DNA of 41,634 nt, taken from positions 1 to 41,634 of the IMG/VR virus record IMGVR_UViG_3300010885_021922; one strand, given 5' to 3'. The translations under genes and the position numbers were made by a program. A model generated the notes under the pieces. That model was not told the DNA's origin. It saw only the letters and a program-made list of their open reading frames with translations, and did no database searches. This DNA is from a virus. This document shows positions 1 through 9,532 of the stretch, one piece after another (within the stretch, counting starts at the first letter, position 1; every line of letters starts with the position of its first letter).

Positions 1-123
1 CAATTTTTCAATTTTTCAATTTTTCAATTTTTCAATTTTTCAATTTTTCAATTTTTCAATTTTTCAATTTTTCAATTTTTCAATTTTTCAATTTTTCAAT
101 TTTTCAATTTTTCAATTTTTCAA
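1..123. repeat. CAATTTTT octamer array, left end
   Basis: Fifteen perfect head-to-tail copies of the octamer CAATTTTT plus CAA. The identical 123 bp ends the window, so this is most simply the overlap of a circular assembly, and the true number of copies in the molecule is unknown because perfect short repeats collapse in assembly. It is extremely A+T-rich and lies in the non-coding hub between divergent early and late units. It could be a DNA-unwinding element, a protein-binding array or a packaging landmark; nothing in the sequence decides between these. Confidence 0.95.
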
Positions 124-166
124 CCTACCAGGATGACCCATGGTCTAACCTACCAAAATGACCCAT
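122..166 (+). promoter_or_regulatory. two 20-bp direct repeats carrying the ATGACCCAT motif
   Basis: Positions 122-141 and 147-166 are 20-bp direct repeats that differ only at two adjacent bases (GG versus AA), with starts 25 bp apart. Each ends in ATGACCCAT (133-141 and 158-166). The same nonamer occurs on the minus strand at 41094-41102 inside the early-promoter operator. They lie just upstream of the first late gene, so the regulator that binds the early operator may also bind here. Function is inferred. Confidence 0.5.
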
Positions 167-183
167 AACCCAAATTAAACAAT

Positions 184-214
184 GTGACACACTCGAACAG
201 TTAACTTGTATACT
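184..214 (+). promoter_or_regulatory. candidate promoter for the late/terminase unit
   Basis: A near-consensus -10 element TATACT lies at 209-214. A weak -35 candidate GTGACA lies at 184-189, with a long spacer of 19 bp. It is the only promoter-like sequence seen upstream of the first plus-strand gene. A start of transcription about 7 bp after the -10 box would fall almost on the ATG at 224, leaving almost no leader. Confidence 0.4.
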
Positions 215-223
215 CGCCCCACT

Positions 224-826
224 ATGAATCTTTCATTGGACCCCTCTACTGGGTATGCAGTAGACCGCAAGGGCAACCTCGTATTACCCTCAGAACCACC
301 TTCCCTTCCGGAGTGGTTGTCCCCACCGCGCCCACCACCCGCACCCTTATCCCCCGCATTGATTCAGGAGCGCAGCAGCCTTAGAGCGGCCCAGATGGAT
401 GCTGTGTTTGTTCACCTCATTGATCGCATATCGGAGGGGGAGACAATCAAGGACATACTAAGATCAGATCCAAGGGGTGTGACCTATCGTGAGATGATGG
501 TGTGGATACGCATCGACCCTGATCGAAGGAACAAGTATGAGGATGCCATCAAGATCAGGGCAGAGGGGATCATTGACGAGGTGATCAAGATTGCAGATGC
601 TGTTGACAGTTTGGAGGATGTGGCCCGCTCGAAGACGCGCATCGACACCCGGTTGAAGATCGCGGGGTTTGACAATAAGGAGCGTTTTGCCCCAACCCAG
701 ACGATCAACGTCAACACCGAGATCAGCATAACCCGAGTGAACTCTCGACTCGATGCTGCCATCGCCAGAGCGATGCTGCCTAAACCCGATGATGTGGAGG
801 ATATAGAGTGCAGAAACCCATCTTAG
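224..826 (+). CDS. terS: terminase small subunit (Sf6 gp1-like)
   Basis: DNA-recognition subunit of the packaging motor; it would bind the packaging site and hand DNA to the large subunit. The 200-residue protein has a proline-rich start (about residues 20-45), a helical HTH-type region with an RISEGETIKDILRSD segment, and a later segment with IIDEVIKIADAVDSLEDVARSKTRIDTR spread over about 30 residues, the pattern of the Sf6-type small terminase family. It directly precedes and overlaps the large subunit. An upstream in-frame TTG at 206 is possible, but it lies upstream of and within the predicted -10 region, so ATG 224 is preferred. Neither start has a good Shine-Dalgarno sequence. Confidence 0.8.
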   Translation: MNLSLDPSTGYAVDRKGNLVLPSEPPSLPEWLSPPRPPPAPLSPALIQERSSLRAAQMDAVFVHLIDRISEGETIKDILRSDPRGVTYREMMVWIRIDPDRRNKYEDAIKIRAEGIIDEVIKIADAVDSLEDVARSKTRIDTRLKIAGFDNKERFAPTQTINVNTEISITRVNSRLDAAIARAMLPKPDDVEDIECRNPS

Positions 827-2334
827 GGCCAGAGGGTGAAGAGAAGCTGATGTATCAGATGTGGTCACCCCACATCGCCAACGATCCGGAAACGTTCGTC
901 ATGTTTGCGTTTCCATGGGGCGTGAAGGACACCCCGTTGGAGAGATTCAACGGACCTCGCAGATGGCAAAGGAACGAGCTTCGAAAGCTTGCCCAGAATA
1001 TCAAGAACAACAACGGGTCGTTGACCAAGGATGCGTTGCGCGAAGCTGTTGCCAGTGGTCGTGGGATAGGTAAGAGCGCACTCGTTGCGTGGTTGATCTT
1101 GTGGATGCTGACCACTCGGGTAGGCTCTACAGTGATCGTCAGTGCCAACTCGGAGAACCAGCTACGCACTGTCACCTGGGGTGAACTGACGAAGTGGACA
1201 ACCATGGCTGAAAACTCCCACTGGTGGGAGATCAGCGCCACCAAACTGGTGCCCGCTCAGTGGGTCACCGATATAGTGGAGAGGGACCTGAAGAAGGGCA
1301 CTCGTTATTGGGCTGCTGAAGGTAAGCTTTGGAGCGCAGAGAACCCCGACTCCTATGCCGGCGCCCATAACATGGACGGTATGATGGTGATCTTCGATGA
1401 GGCCAGCGGGATACCCGATAGCATATGGAGCGTGGCTGCTGGCTTCTTTACCGAGAACATCTCTGACAGGTACTGGTTCGCGTTCTCCAACCCCCGGCGC
1501 AACGAGGGCACGTTCTTCGAGTGCTTCAACGCCAAGCGGGACTTCTGGAGCACGACTCAGATTGACGCCAGGACCGTGGAGGATACCGATAAGGGGATAT
1601 ACAAGCAGATCATCGAGGAGTATGGGGAAGACTCGGCACAAGCCCGTGTTGAGGTCTACGGCGAGTTCCCCGTGGTTGGTGATGATCAGTTCATATCCCC
1701 TGTTCTTGTCGATCAAGCGTTCGCCAGAGGGAAGTGGCAGGATGAGACAGCACCTGTGGTGATCGGGGTAGACCCTGCGCGTGGCGGCGCCGACTCCACA
1801 GTCATCGTGGTGCGTAGGGGACGCGACATCCTGTCGATCAAGCGGTATAAGGGTGAAGACACCATGACCATCGTCGGGCGCGTCATAGAGGCCATAGAAG
1901 ATCACCGTCCTGCACTCACTGTCATAGACGAGGGTGGGCTGGGCTATGGCATCCTTGACAGGCTCACAGAGCAGCGGTACAAGGTAAGAGGGGTGAACTT
2001 CGGGTGGGCTAGTAGCAACTCGAACGCTTGGTTGAACAAGAGGGCTGAGATGTGGACAACCATGAAGACTTGGTTGAAAACGGCCAGTATTCCTGTGGAT
2101 AAGATGCTGAAGAATGATCTGATTGGGGTGAAGAATAAGCCAACTTCGAGTGGTGTGATCCAGCTTGAGAGCAAAAAGGACATGAGATCGCGTGGGTTGG
2201 CAAGTCCCGATGCTGCAGATGCTCTAGCTATCACTTTTGCGTTCCCGCTGGCCCATAGATCGGAAAAAGTTGACAAGGTGGTAAAATCGTCCTATTCTTC
2301 GCAAGGCATCTCCACCGGTTGGATGAGTCATTAA
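808..2334 (+). CDS. terL: terminase large subunit (ATPase and nuclease)
   Basis: Motor ATPase and endonuclease that cuts concatemeric phage DNA and pumps it into the prohead through the portal. In the 508-residue protein, GRGIGKSA at about 84-91 is the Walker A motif and MMVIFDEA at 192-199 is Walker B with the catalytic glutamate. The C-terminal RNase H-like nuclease shows VIGVDPARGGADST (Asp322), VIDEGG (Asp374) and a late DAADALA (about 468-474), the expected acidic residues. The start is GTG with a GGAGG ribosome site at 796-800, and it overlaps the end of terS by 19 bp. Length and motif order are normal for phage terminases. Confidence 0.95.
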   Translation: MQKPILGPEGEEKLMYQMWSPHIANDPETFVMFAFPWGVKDTPLERFNGPRRWQRNELRKLAQNIKNNNGSLTKDALREAVASGRGIGKSALVAWLILWMLTTRVGSTVIVSANSENQLRTVTWGELTKWTTMAENSHWWEISATKLVPAQWVTDIVERDLKKGTRYWAAEGKLWSAENPDSYAGAHNMDGMMVIFDEASGIPDSIWSVAAGFFTENISDRYWFAFSNPRRNEGTFFECFNAKRDFWSTTQIDARTVEDTDKGIYKQIIEEYGEDSAQARVEVYGEFPVVGDDQFISPVLVDQAFARGKWQDETAPVVIGVDPARGGADSTVIVVRRGRDILSIKRYKGEDTMTIVGRVIEAIEDHRPALTVIDEGGLGYGILDRLTEQRYKVRGVNFGWASSNSNAWLNKRAEMWTTMKTWLKTASIPVDKMLKNDLIGVKNKPTSSGVIQLESKKDMRSRGLASPDAADALAITFAFPLAHRSEKVDKVVKSSYSSQGISTGWMSH

Positions 2335-2350
2335 CCCGACAGGAGTCATC

Positions 2351-2467
2351 ATGGCGACAAAACCTAAACCGTTCGAGCGTTCCAAGAAGGACACTGAGAA
2401 AAAGGCTCCGGGTAAAGAGGGCAGTAAGCGAGAAGAACGCTTCGATGCCAAACAGAAGAAGAAATAG
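2351..2467 (+). CDS. small lysine-rich protein, 38 aa
   Basis: A very short, strongly basic protein: 12 Lys and several Arg/Glu residues in 38, ending in KQKKK. It has a clear AGGAG ribosome site 5 bp before its ATG and sits in a chain of closely spaced genes between terL and the portal, so translation is likely. No known family is recognised. The composition suggests an intrinsically disordered nucleic-acid-binding or packaging-associated peptide; this is inference. Confidence 0.6.
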   Translation: MATKPKPFERSKKDTEKKAPGKEGSKREERFDAKQKKK

Positions 2468-2469
2468 CC

Positions 2470-2619
2470 ATGCCACTTGCCAAATCTCCCTCACCTAAGG
2501 TATTTTCCAAGAATGTAGCTGCCGAAATGAGGGCTGGCAAGCCTCAGAAACAGGCTGTGGCTATCGCATACTCGGTCAAACGCAAGGCTGAGAGCAAGTC
2601 ACCACCCAAGGGTAAATAA
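2470..2619 (+). CDS. small basic phage protein, 49 aa (EMRAGKPQKQAVAIAYS motif)
   Basis: A 49-residue protein with the central motif VAAEMRAGKPQKQAVAIAYS. Similar short motifs recur in small proteins encoded next to portal genes in podoviruses; their function is unknown. The stop codon overlaps the portal ATG by one base (TAATG at 2617-2621), so its translation is probably coupled to that of the portal. It starts 2 bp after the preceding small gene. It is below common length cut-offs and easily missed. Confidence 0.7.
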   Translation: MPLAKSPSPKVFSKNVAAEMRAGKPQKQAVAIAYSVKRKAESKSPPKGK

Positions 2620-4778
2620 TGGCAAACTCGCGAACTGATCAGGAAATTCTCTCAATTGCCCGCAAACGTCTGGATATGGCTATAAACGCCTATTCAGAAA
2701 GCCGTGAGGATGAGATGGATGACGTGAAGTTCGCGGCAGGATCTCCGGACAACCACTGGCAGTGGCCAGCTGATGTCTTGCAGACCCGTGGGGCTGTGCA
2801 GGGCCAGACAATCAACGCAAGACCTTGCATAACCATCAACAAGCTTCCTCAGCACATCAAGCAAGTCACCAACGAGCAGCGGCAGAACCGTCCGAGCGGG
2901 AAGGTGATCCCGGCCAGTGATGATGCGAATGAAGACATAGCTGAAATCTTTGATGGCATCATTCGGCATATTGAATACATTTCAGACGCTGACGTAGCGT
3001 ATGACACCGCCTGTGAGAATCAAGTGACTCAGGGCGAGGGCTATTTCCGGATTCTCACGAAATATTGTGATGATGCCTCATTTGACCAAGACATATTTAT
3101 CGGGCGGGTCCGGAATTCATTCAGTGCTTATCTGGACCCTTTGATCCAGGACCCCTGCGGCGCCGATGCCGAGTGGGGATTTGTGACTGAGGATATCCTC
3201 AAAGAGGAGTTCGAGGTCAAATACCCGAATGCCAAACCGTTATCGAGTCTCCAGCAACAAGGTGTTGGTGATCAGAATTTGTCTCAGTGGATCAGTGAAG
3301 CGACTGTCAGGATTGCGGATTATTACTATGTAACCCACGAGCGCGTCACGCTGAATTTGTACCCCGGTAATCGATCCGTGATAGCAGGTTCTCCTGAGGA
3401 TAAACAAGCCCAAATAATGGGTCTGAAACCCATCAAATCCCGACAAGTCGATGTGAGGAGGATTAAAGCCCTCAAGATCAATGGGTACGAGGTTTTGGAG
3501 AGCAGTGATTGGGCCGGGAAATACATCCCCATTATTAGGGTGGTTGGTAATGAGGTCGAGGTCGAAGGTAGACTCTATCTCTCGGGTATTGTTCGCAACG
3601 CGAAGGACGCACAGCGAATGTACAACTACTGGGTATCGCAAGAGGCCGAAATGCTGGCCTTGGCGCCGAAAGCACCATTTATTGGGTATGGGGGCCAGTT
3701 CGAAGGGTACGAGAACCAGTGGAAGACCGCTAATACCCAAAATTGGCCCTATCTGGAGGTCAATCCAGACGTTACTGATGGTCAGGGTAGTGTTCTCCCC
3801 CTCCCTCAGCGTTCACAGCCTCCTATGGCCTCTAGCGGCCTCCTGCAGGCTAAAGCAGGGGCATCTGATGATATCAAGTCAACCACTGGTCAGTATGATT
3901 CGTCTCTGGGTCAAACATCGAACGAACGTTCTGGAAAAGCTATCTTGGCTCGTGAACATCAGTCTGATACTGGCACTTATCACTACGTTGATAATCTGGC
4001 CCGCGCTATTCGCTATGGCACTCGCCAGATCGTGGATCTGATTCCCAAGATCTATGACACCCAACGAGTTGCCCGAATCATCGGCATTGATGGCAAGGTT
4101 GACAAAGCCGAAGTCAACCCACAGCAACCCCAGGCAGTTAACAAGATCGTGGACGAGCAGGGCATCACGATCAGGAAGATATATAACCTTGGTGTCGGCA
4201 AGTATGACGTTCGAGTCACTACCGGTCCAAGCTATGTGACTAAGCGCCAAGAGACTCTTGAGGCAATGAGTCGCTTACTGCAAGGTAATCCGGAACTCTG
4301 GAAGGTGGCGGGTGATCTGTTCATCAAGAATATGGATTGGCCCGGTGCCGAAGAAATGGCAGCGCGATTCGCTAAGACCATCGACCCGAAACTTCTGCAG
4401 GGTGATGACCAATCTCCTGAAATGCAAGCTGCTCAACAACAGATGCAAGCAATGGCCCAAGAACTTGATCAACTCCATGGGATGCTCAAGAATGTCCAAC
4501 AGTCGTATGAGGCGAAGACGTTGGAGAATGACCACTTCAAGGCAGATATTCAAGCCTTCGATGCGGAAACCAAACGACTTACCGCTCTGGCCGGTGCTGC
4601 TGCTTCCACTCCCGTTTCCCCAGATCTGCAAGCAGTTGTCGCACAGTACGTGAGAGAAATTTTGGCCCAACCAAACCTCGAAGAAGAGGAACCCGTGTCT
4701 TTTGAGGCCGGTGAGCGTCACGGTCAAATGGAACAGCAAGCCCCGATGCCAATGCAACAACCTGGAGTACCCCAATGA
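2619..4778 (+). CDS. portal protein (P22 gp1-like)
   Basis: Dodecameric ring at the head vertex through which DNA enters and leaves; it docks the terminase and later the tail. At 719 residues it matches the P22-type portal family in length and in its N-terminal part (a DNHWQWPADV segment, then INKLPQHIKQVTNEQRQNRP, and an AYDTACENQVTQGEGYFRI segment). The C-terminal quarter is Gln/Met-rich and helical (about residues 595-719), as expected for the barrel and disordered tail of P22 portals. It follows terL and is coupled to the small gene in front through TAATG, and its stop overlaps the next gene by ATGA. Confidence 0.92.
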   Translation: MANSRTDQEILSIARKRLDMAINAYSESREDEMDDVKFAAGSPDNHWQWPADVLQTRGAVQGQTINARPCITINKLPQHIKQVTNEQRQNRPSGKVIPASDDANEDIAEIFDGIIRHIEYISDADVAYDTACENQVTQGEGYFRILTKYCDDASFDQDIFIGRVRNSFSAYLDPLIQDPCGADAEWGFVTEDILKEEFEVKYPNAKPLSSLQQQGVGDQNLSQWISEATVRIADYYYVTHERVTLNLYPGNRSVIAGSPEDKQAQIMGLKPIKSRQVDVRRIKALKINGYEVLESSDWAGKYIPIIRVVGNEVEVEGRLYLSGIVRNAKDAQRMYNYWVSQEAEMLALAPKAPFIGYGGQFEGYENQWKTANTQNWPYLEVNPDVTDGQGSVLPLPQRSQPPMASSGLLQAKAGASDDIKSTTGQYDSSLGQTSNERSGKAILAREHQSDTGTYHYVDNLARAIRYGTRQIVDLIPKIYDTQRVARIIGIDGKVDKAEVNPQQPQAVNKIVDEQGITIRKIYNLGVGKYDVRVTTGPSYVTKRQETLEAMSRLLQGNPELWKVAGDLFIKNMDWPGAEEMAARFAKTIDPKLLQGDDQSPEMQAAQQQMQAMAQELDQLHGMLKNVQQSYEAKTLENDHFKADIQAFDAETKRLTALAGAAASTPVSPDLQAVVAQYVREILAQPNLEEEEPVSFEAGERHGQMEQQAPMPMQQPGVPQ

Positions 4779-5044
4779 GTAATTACAAGGCAATATCAGC
4801 CACAAGCCAAGTCAAATTGATGGGTGGAAAACTGAAGAGTATCTTCGTGTCAAGCGCAGGGAGTACCCCAAAGATCACCGTGTACGACTCAGGCATTGCC
4901 AGTACCAGTGATCCTGTGGTTATCGCCGAGTTTGTGCCCGTGTCTGCTACGGTCTACAACTTTGGGTTCGACGGTCCGATGACAAATAACGGCATCTATG
5001 TCGTTCTCGCCGGCACGATCACAGCTACCGTAATATTTGAGTAA
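4775..5044 (+). CDS. small putative structural protein, 89 aa
   Basis: An 89-residue protein without charged clusters, rich in Ser, Thr, Val and Gly, and predicted to be nearly all beta strand (VKLMGGKLKSIFVSS, KITVYDSG, VVIAEFVPVSATVYNFGF). This pattern is common in small virion surface or decoration proteins encoded beside portals and fibres. The gene overlaps the portal stop by ATGA and is followed 3 bp later by the fibre gene. No certain family; a virion protein is the likely role. Confidence 0.65.
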   Translation: MSNYKAISATSQVKLMGGKLKSIFVSSAGSTPKITVYDSGIASTSDPVVIAEFVPVSATVYNFGFDGPMTNNGIYVVLAGTITATVIFE

Positions 5045-5047
5045 TTT

Positions 5048-8000
5048 ATGTCCCTACCTGACATCAAGATTTCTGAGTTGCCTCACGCAACTCTGCCACT
5101 TGGTGGCACGGAGGCCATGCCTGTTGTTCAGGGCAATGTAACTAAACAGGCTCCTGTTTCTGCAGTAACCGGCCCTCCCGGCCCCACTGGTGCCACAGGT
5201 CCCACTGGCGCAACTGGAACTACCGGTCCCACTGGTTCTGTTGGTCCCACAGGCCCAACTGGTGCAACCGGGGCTACTGGTGCAACCGGGGCTACTGGTG
5301 CAACCGGGGCTACTGGCGCAACTGGGGCTACTGGTGCCGGGGCTACTGGTGCAACCGGGGCTACTGGCCCTGCCGGTCCGATGAGTGGCCCATCGTCAGC
5401 TATTGATGGTAATTTCGCATCGTTTGATGGAGTTACCGGAGCGATACTTAAAGACAGTGGTGTATCTGCCGCGAGTGCGTTTGTCCCTTACACAGGAGCG
5501 TCAAGTGCGGTTGATCTTAACAACAAGTCGCTCGTCAATGTAAGTCATTTGGGGATTGGCACAGCTGTTGTTCCCACTATCCTGAGTCGGTTCGTTGGGG
5601 ATAACGGCGCGAATTCTAGGTCATCTATTCGGGGCTATTCTAGCGATGCTAATAGCTCTTCTTGGAGGCTGACCAAGTTCCGGGGTGCAGTTGCCACTCC
5701 GCAGGTTCCCCAAAGTGGGGATAGCCTGGGCAAATTTGAGTTTGCGGGATATACAACTACCTCCTCAGATGGTCTGCCCAGTGCTACGTTGGAGGCAGTC
5801 ACTACGGAAACATGGGGCGCTACCGCAAGAGGCACAAAAGTACAGCTCAAGGTCACCGCAAATACGACGACTACTCAAGTCGTTGCGATGACGATAGACC
5901 AAGACAAGAGTCTAACTCTTCCGGGGGCACTAAGTGTCACAGGGCATACGACCTTTGAGGGTGTTACAAGCACTGGAGCTACCGGTACAGGCAAGCTTGT
6001 CTACGACACAAGCCCAACGTTGGCTACGCCGCTATTAGGCACACCGACTAGCGGTAACTTCTCCACAGGCACCTTTACCTGGCCTACATTCAATCAGAAC
6101 ACTACTGGCTCTGCTGCCACGCTCACCACATCTAGGAACATTGCGGGAGTCAGTTTCAATGGCTCTGCTGATGTCGCTATCCCTCTGGATAACCTATCTG
6201 ATGTCACTATTGCGAGTCCAGTTGTAGATGAGATCCTGAAATATAACGGGGCTAATTGGGTCAATGGGGCCGCATCCTCCATCAGTGCTGGATACGGCAT
6301 TGAGTACTTTAACGCTACCCCACAGATCACCGCAGCGGGCACGAATAACGCCATAGCTATATTCACGTTATCGGCGACACCTATCACCACTACCGAGCAG
6401 ACGACAACCTCCACTTCAATAGTTGGGACAGCAGTATCGACTTCTTGGCTATCTACGGCACTCGGTAGAACTACTATTGACGCTGGTTCTTGGGACTACA
6501 CAGTGTTCGCTGGAGTGAGTAGTGTGGGTGGGGCGACGACAACCCTCTCCCGGCAGATGTATGCTGCGTTGCCCTTTGTGACAGGGACTGTAACCACAAC
6601 AGGCACAGGCACTACTAGAACCGCAACTGCCTCAGCGGGAACGCCATTCGCTACCTCTGCGATAACCGCCTCGGGGACTGTCACCCTGGCGTCCTATCTT
6701 CAGACACCGCAGGGCTTGTATCAAATCTCCGCAAGAACCTCTGACACGGTAGTGACGATAGTTACACTATCCACCTACGCTAACGAGTCTGCGGTGGCCG
6801 GTACGGTCTGGAAGTTGTTATTCGCCACAGGCCAAACCCCCAATCTGACGACGACGATAACTCAGTACGACATTCTCACTGTCCAGCCAGCGTTCACGAT
6901 AACCACTGCTACTAAGCTAGGGGCCATCACTTTCATTACCGGCACCAATGCTGGCCGAATAGTGACCACGACGTTCAATGGCACTACGCGAAATACGCAT
7001 ATGGCTTCGCCATTGGCTATCCTGCACAACCAGTTAGGCGGGCTGCAAGGCGGTACCTCGAATGAGCAGTACCATCTGACAGATGCAGAGTACACCGGGA
7101 CGGGAACCGGGAACTTTGTGAGGCTAAATAGCCCGACGCTGACGGGTACGCTGAGTGCGAGTGGTGATGCCTCTATCGGTGGTACTGCTGCGGCTCACCA
7201 AGTAGAAATAAGCGGAAACGGCACCGGTACTGGGGGCGGGGCGGGTATCGTAATAAGGAACGCGGGCGGGGCTAATACAAGTCTAGGTAATTATTCTTTC
7301 TTGACTGGTACAGCCTACTCAGATGTAAGTCGCCTTTCCGCAGAGAACGGGCTTACTATCGGGAAGTTTAGCGGCCTTACTACATGGCTTGCTATTAACG
7401 GCACAACCGGCGCAATCACCACCAACAACAACACCCTCAACACCGGCTCTGGCTCCATCACCACCACCGGGACGCTGAGTGCAGGAGCTACGAGTGTTAC
7501 TACGCTGGCGGCGAGTGGTGATGCAACACTGTCGCAAACCTACTACAACCTCGGATCGAGTTTAGGTGGTGGCGCTGGTTGGTATCAAGGCTACAACATC
7601 ACTAACGCTACAGGATATAAAAATCTATTAACCGGGGCAGTAGGTGGCTGGGCGTATGCTTCTGGCGACATTGTTGCATACACCAACACAAGTCAAACCG
7701 CAGGGACGGCAGCAGTTGAGCGACTGAGAATAAGCACAGCGGGAGTCGTCACCATCCCGGGGGCGCTGGGGCTTGGCAGAGCGCCTACAACAAAACTCGA
7801 CCTTTACGGCGACGATCAAGTGCTCGGGATCATTCAAGACCCCGGAGCCAGTGGCAACTCAACCATAAATATGACTGCCGCTGGTGGGGCGAATTACAGC
7901 GCACTCACGCTTGACGGGCTGAGTATCTATAAGCGTACCGATGGTGGGGCCGTGATTCATATTGGCCCTGACACTGTAGCCGCCAACGCAACAGCAAAAT

Positions 8001-9532
8001 TTAATACCTCCACAGGAGCCATCACCATCCCGGGGATGCTGAGTACGGGTAATTCTGCTTCACAGAATACACTAAAAATTACAGGGCTGTCTACTGCGAA
8101 TATGAGTCCTGCGCTGTCTCTGTATAGAGTAGGAACCGCCGAATGGCTGATAGCCGCAGGGGGGGGAGCAACCAGTGACTTGACATTTGCGGTAAACCCT
8201 GCTGGATATTCAGACGCCCAGATAGGTGCAGCAGCCAAACTATCTATAAACGCCTCAACAGGGTACATTCACCTTGGCCCCGCACCCTCAGATGGTAATC
8301 CAAAGGCCCAAGCACCAGTTCATATTCAAGGTGGATCGGCCCAAGGCCCAAGCATTACCGCGACAGCCACCCAGTTGCGGCTATCTCGCAGTGGCACAGG
8401 AGGGACGAAGTACAGCACCAATGTTGACTTCGCACTTGGCACCTACGCAGCGGGGTTGAACTCTCTAACTCAGTTGGATATCAAGCTGTCCAATGGCGGG
8501 TTCAACTCGCCGGACATGACGGTGATGACGCTAAAAGGGGATGGAACAGTAACCGCTGCGACCTTTGTTGGCCCACTTAATGGCACTGCCAGTGCTGTCT
8601 CTGGCCGGGTAAATAGTGCAGGGAGTAGTGGTAACTGGAATACCGACTTTGCTAATACTCCAGTCTCTACCACCCTATTTCACGGTGATACCAATGCCTC
8701 TACTAATGGCCCCGGTGGGTGGTGGTTTCACCAGAGCTATCGCCACAGTAATGCCTCTCTTCAATGGGGCACTCAAGTCGCGTGGGGATGGGAAGATAAC
8801 GCCTGCAAACTTGCACAAAGAAATGTAAGCGGGGGGTCATGGGGGTCTTGGGTTTATTACCTGAATAGCGGCAACTACACCAGCTATGCGCCGTCCCTTA
8901 CTGGCACTGGTGCTTCAGGGTCTTGGGGTATTAGCGTTACAGGCAACGCCGCTACTGCCACAACAGCCACCTATTTGAGTGGTACTTCGCAAACTTCCCT
9001 GATTGCCGGAAAATGTAATACAGCGGTGCTAGTCGTAGACTCTTCGGATACCGGATCGTTCTCTGTTAGAGGCGATTCCGGTCACTCCGCAGCGATGTCA
9101 TTTCACCGGGTCGGTGCTTACGCGATAAATTTCGGACTCGACACTGACAACATTATGAAGTTGGTCGGGTGGTCGGGTGGCACAACCCCTCGCTTCACTT
9201 CTGATACGGTAGGTAATTTTGTGGCGTCTGGAAACGTCGCTGCGTATTCAGACGAACGGCTCAAGAAAGATTGGGGCTGTTTGGCAGACAACTTTGTAGC
9301 CAAGTTGGCCGATATTAAATCAGGCACCTATACCCGTATTGACAACGGATTGCGGCAGGTCGGCGTATCGGCTCAAGCCCTCCAGACCTTGTTGCCTGAA
9401 GCGGTTATTACCGACTGCAATGAAATGCTGACCGTGAACTACGGCAGTGCAGCCCTTGCAGCTTGCGTGGCACTGGCAAAAGAAGTGGTGGAACTTCGCG
9501 CTGAGATTAACGCGCTGAAGGCGGCAAAATGA
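5048..9532 (+). CDS. long tail fibre: collagen-like stalk, pyocin-knob, S74 chaperone
   Basis: A 1494-residue host-recognition fibre. Residues 1-41 form a short attachment region. Residues 42-112 are a collagen-like Gly-X-Y stalk with mostly GPT/GAT triplets and one phase break (GAGAT). A long repetitive beta-rich body follows, with segments such as [25 protein letters not shown] that are typical of phage fibres. A pyocin-knob-like Trp-rich segment lies around 1215-1280 ([20 protein letters not shown]). The end (about 1400-1494) is a peptidase S74 intramolecular chaperone starting at SDERLKKD; in this family the chaperone drives trimer folding and then cuts itself off at the conserved Ser, here Ser1401. 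It lies between portal and lysis cassette A, and its stop overlaps the next gene by ATGA. Confidence 0.9.
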   Translation: MSLPDIKISELPHATLPLGGTEAMPVVQGNVTKQAPVSAVTGPPGPTGATGPTGATGTTGPTGSVGPTGPTGATGATGATGATGATGATGATGATGAGATGATGATGPAGPMSGPSSAIDGNFASFDGVTGAILKDSGVSAASAFVPYTGASSAVDLNNKSLVNVSHLGIGTAVVPTILSRFVGDNGANSRSSIRGYSSDANSSSWRLTKFRGAVATPQVPQSGDSLGKFEFAGYTTTSSDGLPSATLEAVTTETWGATARGTKVQLKVTANTTTTQVVAMTIDQDKSLTLPGALSVTGHTTFEGVTSTGATGTGKLVYDTSPTLATPLLGTPTSGNFSTGTFTWPTFNQNTTGSAATLTTSRNIAGVSFNGSADVAIPLDNLSDVTIASPVVDEILKYNGANWVNGAASSISAGYGIEYFNATPQITAAGTNNAIAIFTLSATPITTTEQTTTSTSIVGTAVSTSWLSTALGRTTIDAGSWDYTVFAGVSSVGGATTTLSRQMYAALPFVTGTVTTTGTGTTRTATASAGTPFATSAITASGTVTLASYLQTPQGLYQISARTSDTVVTIVTLSTYANESAVAGTVWKLLFATGQTPNLTTTITQYDILTVQPAFTITTATKLGAITFITGTNAGRIVTTTFNGTTRNTHMASPLAILHNQLGGLQGGTSNEQYHLTDAEYTGTGTGNFVRLNSPTLTGTLSASGDASIGGTAAAHQVEISGNGTGTGGGAGIVIRNAGGANTSLGNYSFLTGTAYSDVSRLSAENGLTIGKFSGLTTWLAINGTTGAITTNNNTLNTGSGSITTTGTLSAGATSVTTLAASGDATLSQTYYNLGSSLGGGAGWYQGYNITNATGYKNLLTGAVGGWAYASGDIVAYTNTSQTAGTAAVERLRISTAGVVTIPGALGLGRAPTTKLDLYGDDQVLGIIQDPGASGNSTINMTAAGGANYSALTLDGLSIYKRTDGGAVIHIGPDTVAANATAKFNTSTGAITIPGMLSTGNSASQNTLKITGLSTANMSPALSLYRVGTAEWLIAAGGGATSDLTFAVNPAGYSDAQIGAAAKLSINASTGYIHLGPAPSDGNPKAQAPVHIQGGSAQGPSITATATQLRLSRSGTGGTKYSTNVDFALGTYAAGLNSLTQLDIKLSNGGFNSPDMTVMTLKGDGTVTAATFVGPLNGTASAVSGRVNSAGSSGNWNTDFANTPVSTTLFHGDTNASTNGPGGWWFHQSYRHSNASLQWGTQVAWGWEDNACKLAQRNVSGGSWGSWVYYLNSGNYTSYAPSLTGTGASGSWGISVTGNAATATTATYLSGTSQTSLIAGKCNTAVLVVDSSDTGSFSVRGDSGHSAAMSFHRVGAYAINFGLDTDNIMKLVGWSGGTTPRFTSDTVGNFVASGNVAAYSDERLKKDWGCLADNFVAKLADIKSGTYTRIDNGLRQVGVSAQALQTLLPEAVITDCNEMLTVNYGSAALAACVALAKEVVELRAEINALKAAK
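5261..5365 (+). repeat. 18-bp tandem repeats coding the collagen-like stalk
   Basis: Units of GGTGCAACCGGGGCTACT at 5261, 5279, 5297 and 5348 are identical, the unit at 5315 differs at two positions, and the unit at 5333 is shortened to 15 bp. Each full unit encodes GATGAT. The short unit encodes GAGAT and so interrupts the Gly-X-Y register once. Near-identical DNA units suggest recent expansion and make stalk length prone to slippage or recombination. Confidence 0.9.

Noticed and set aside
1-123. CRISPR array at the contig ends
   Set aside because: The 8-bp units are directly adjacent with no spacers, and no cas gene is present.
206-223. TTG 206 as start of terS
   Set aside because: It precedes and overlaps the predicted -10 box and has no ribosome site; ATG 224 is simpler, though not proven.
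1162-1905. 247-residue antisense ORF opposite terL
   Set aside because: It lies entirely opposite a gene with clear terminase motifs, has no ribosome site or family pattern, and its composition is that of a shadow frame.
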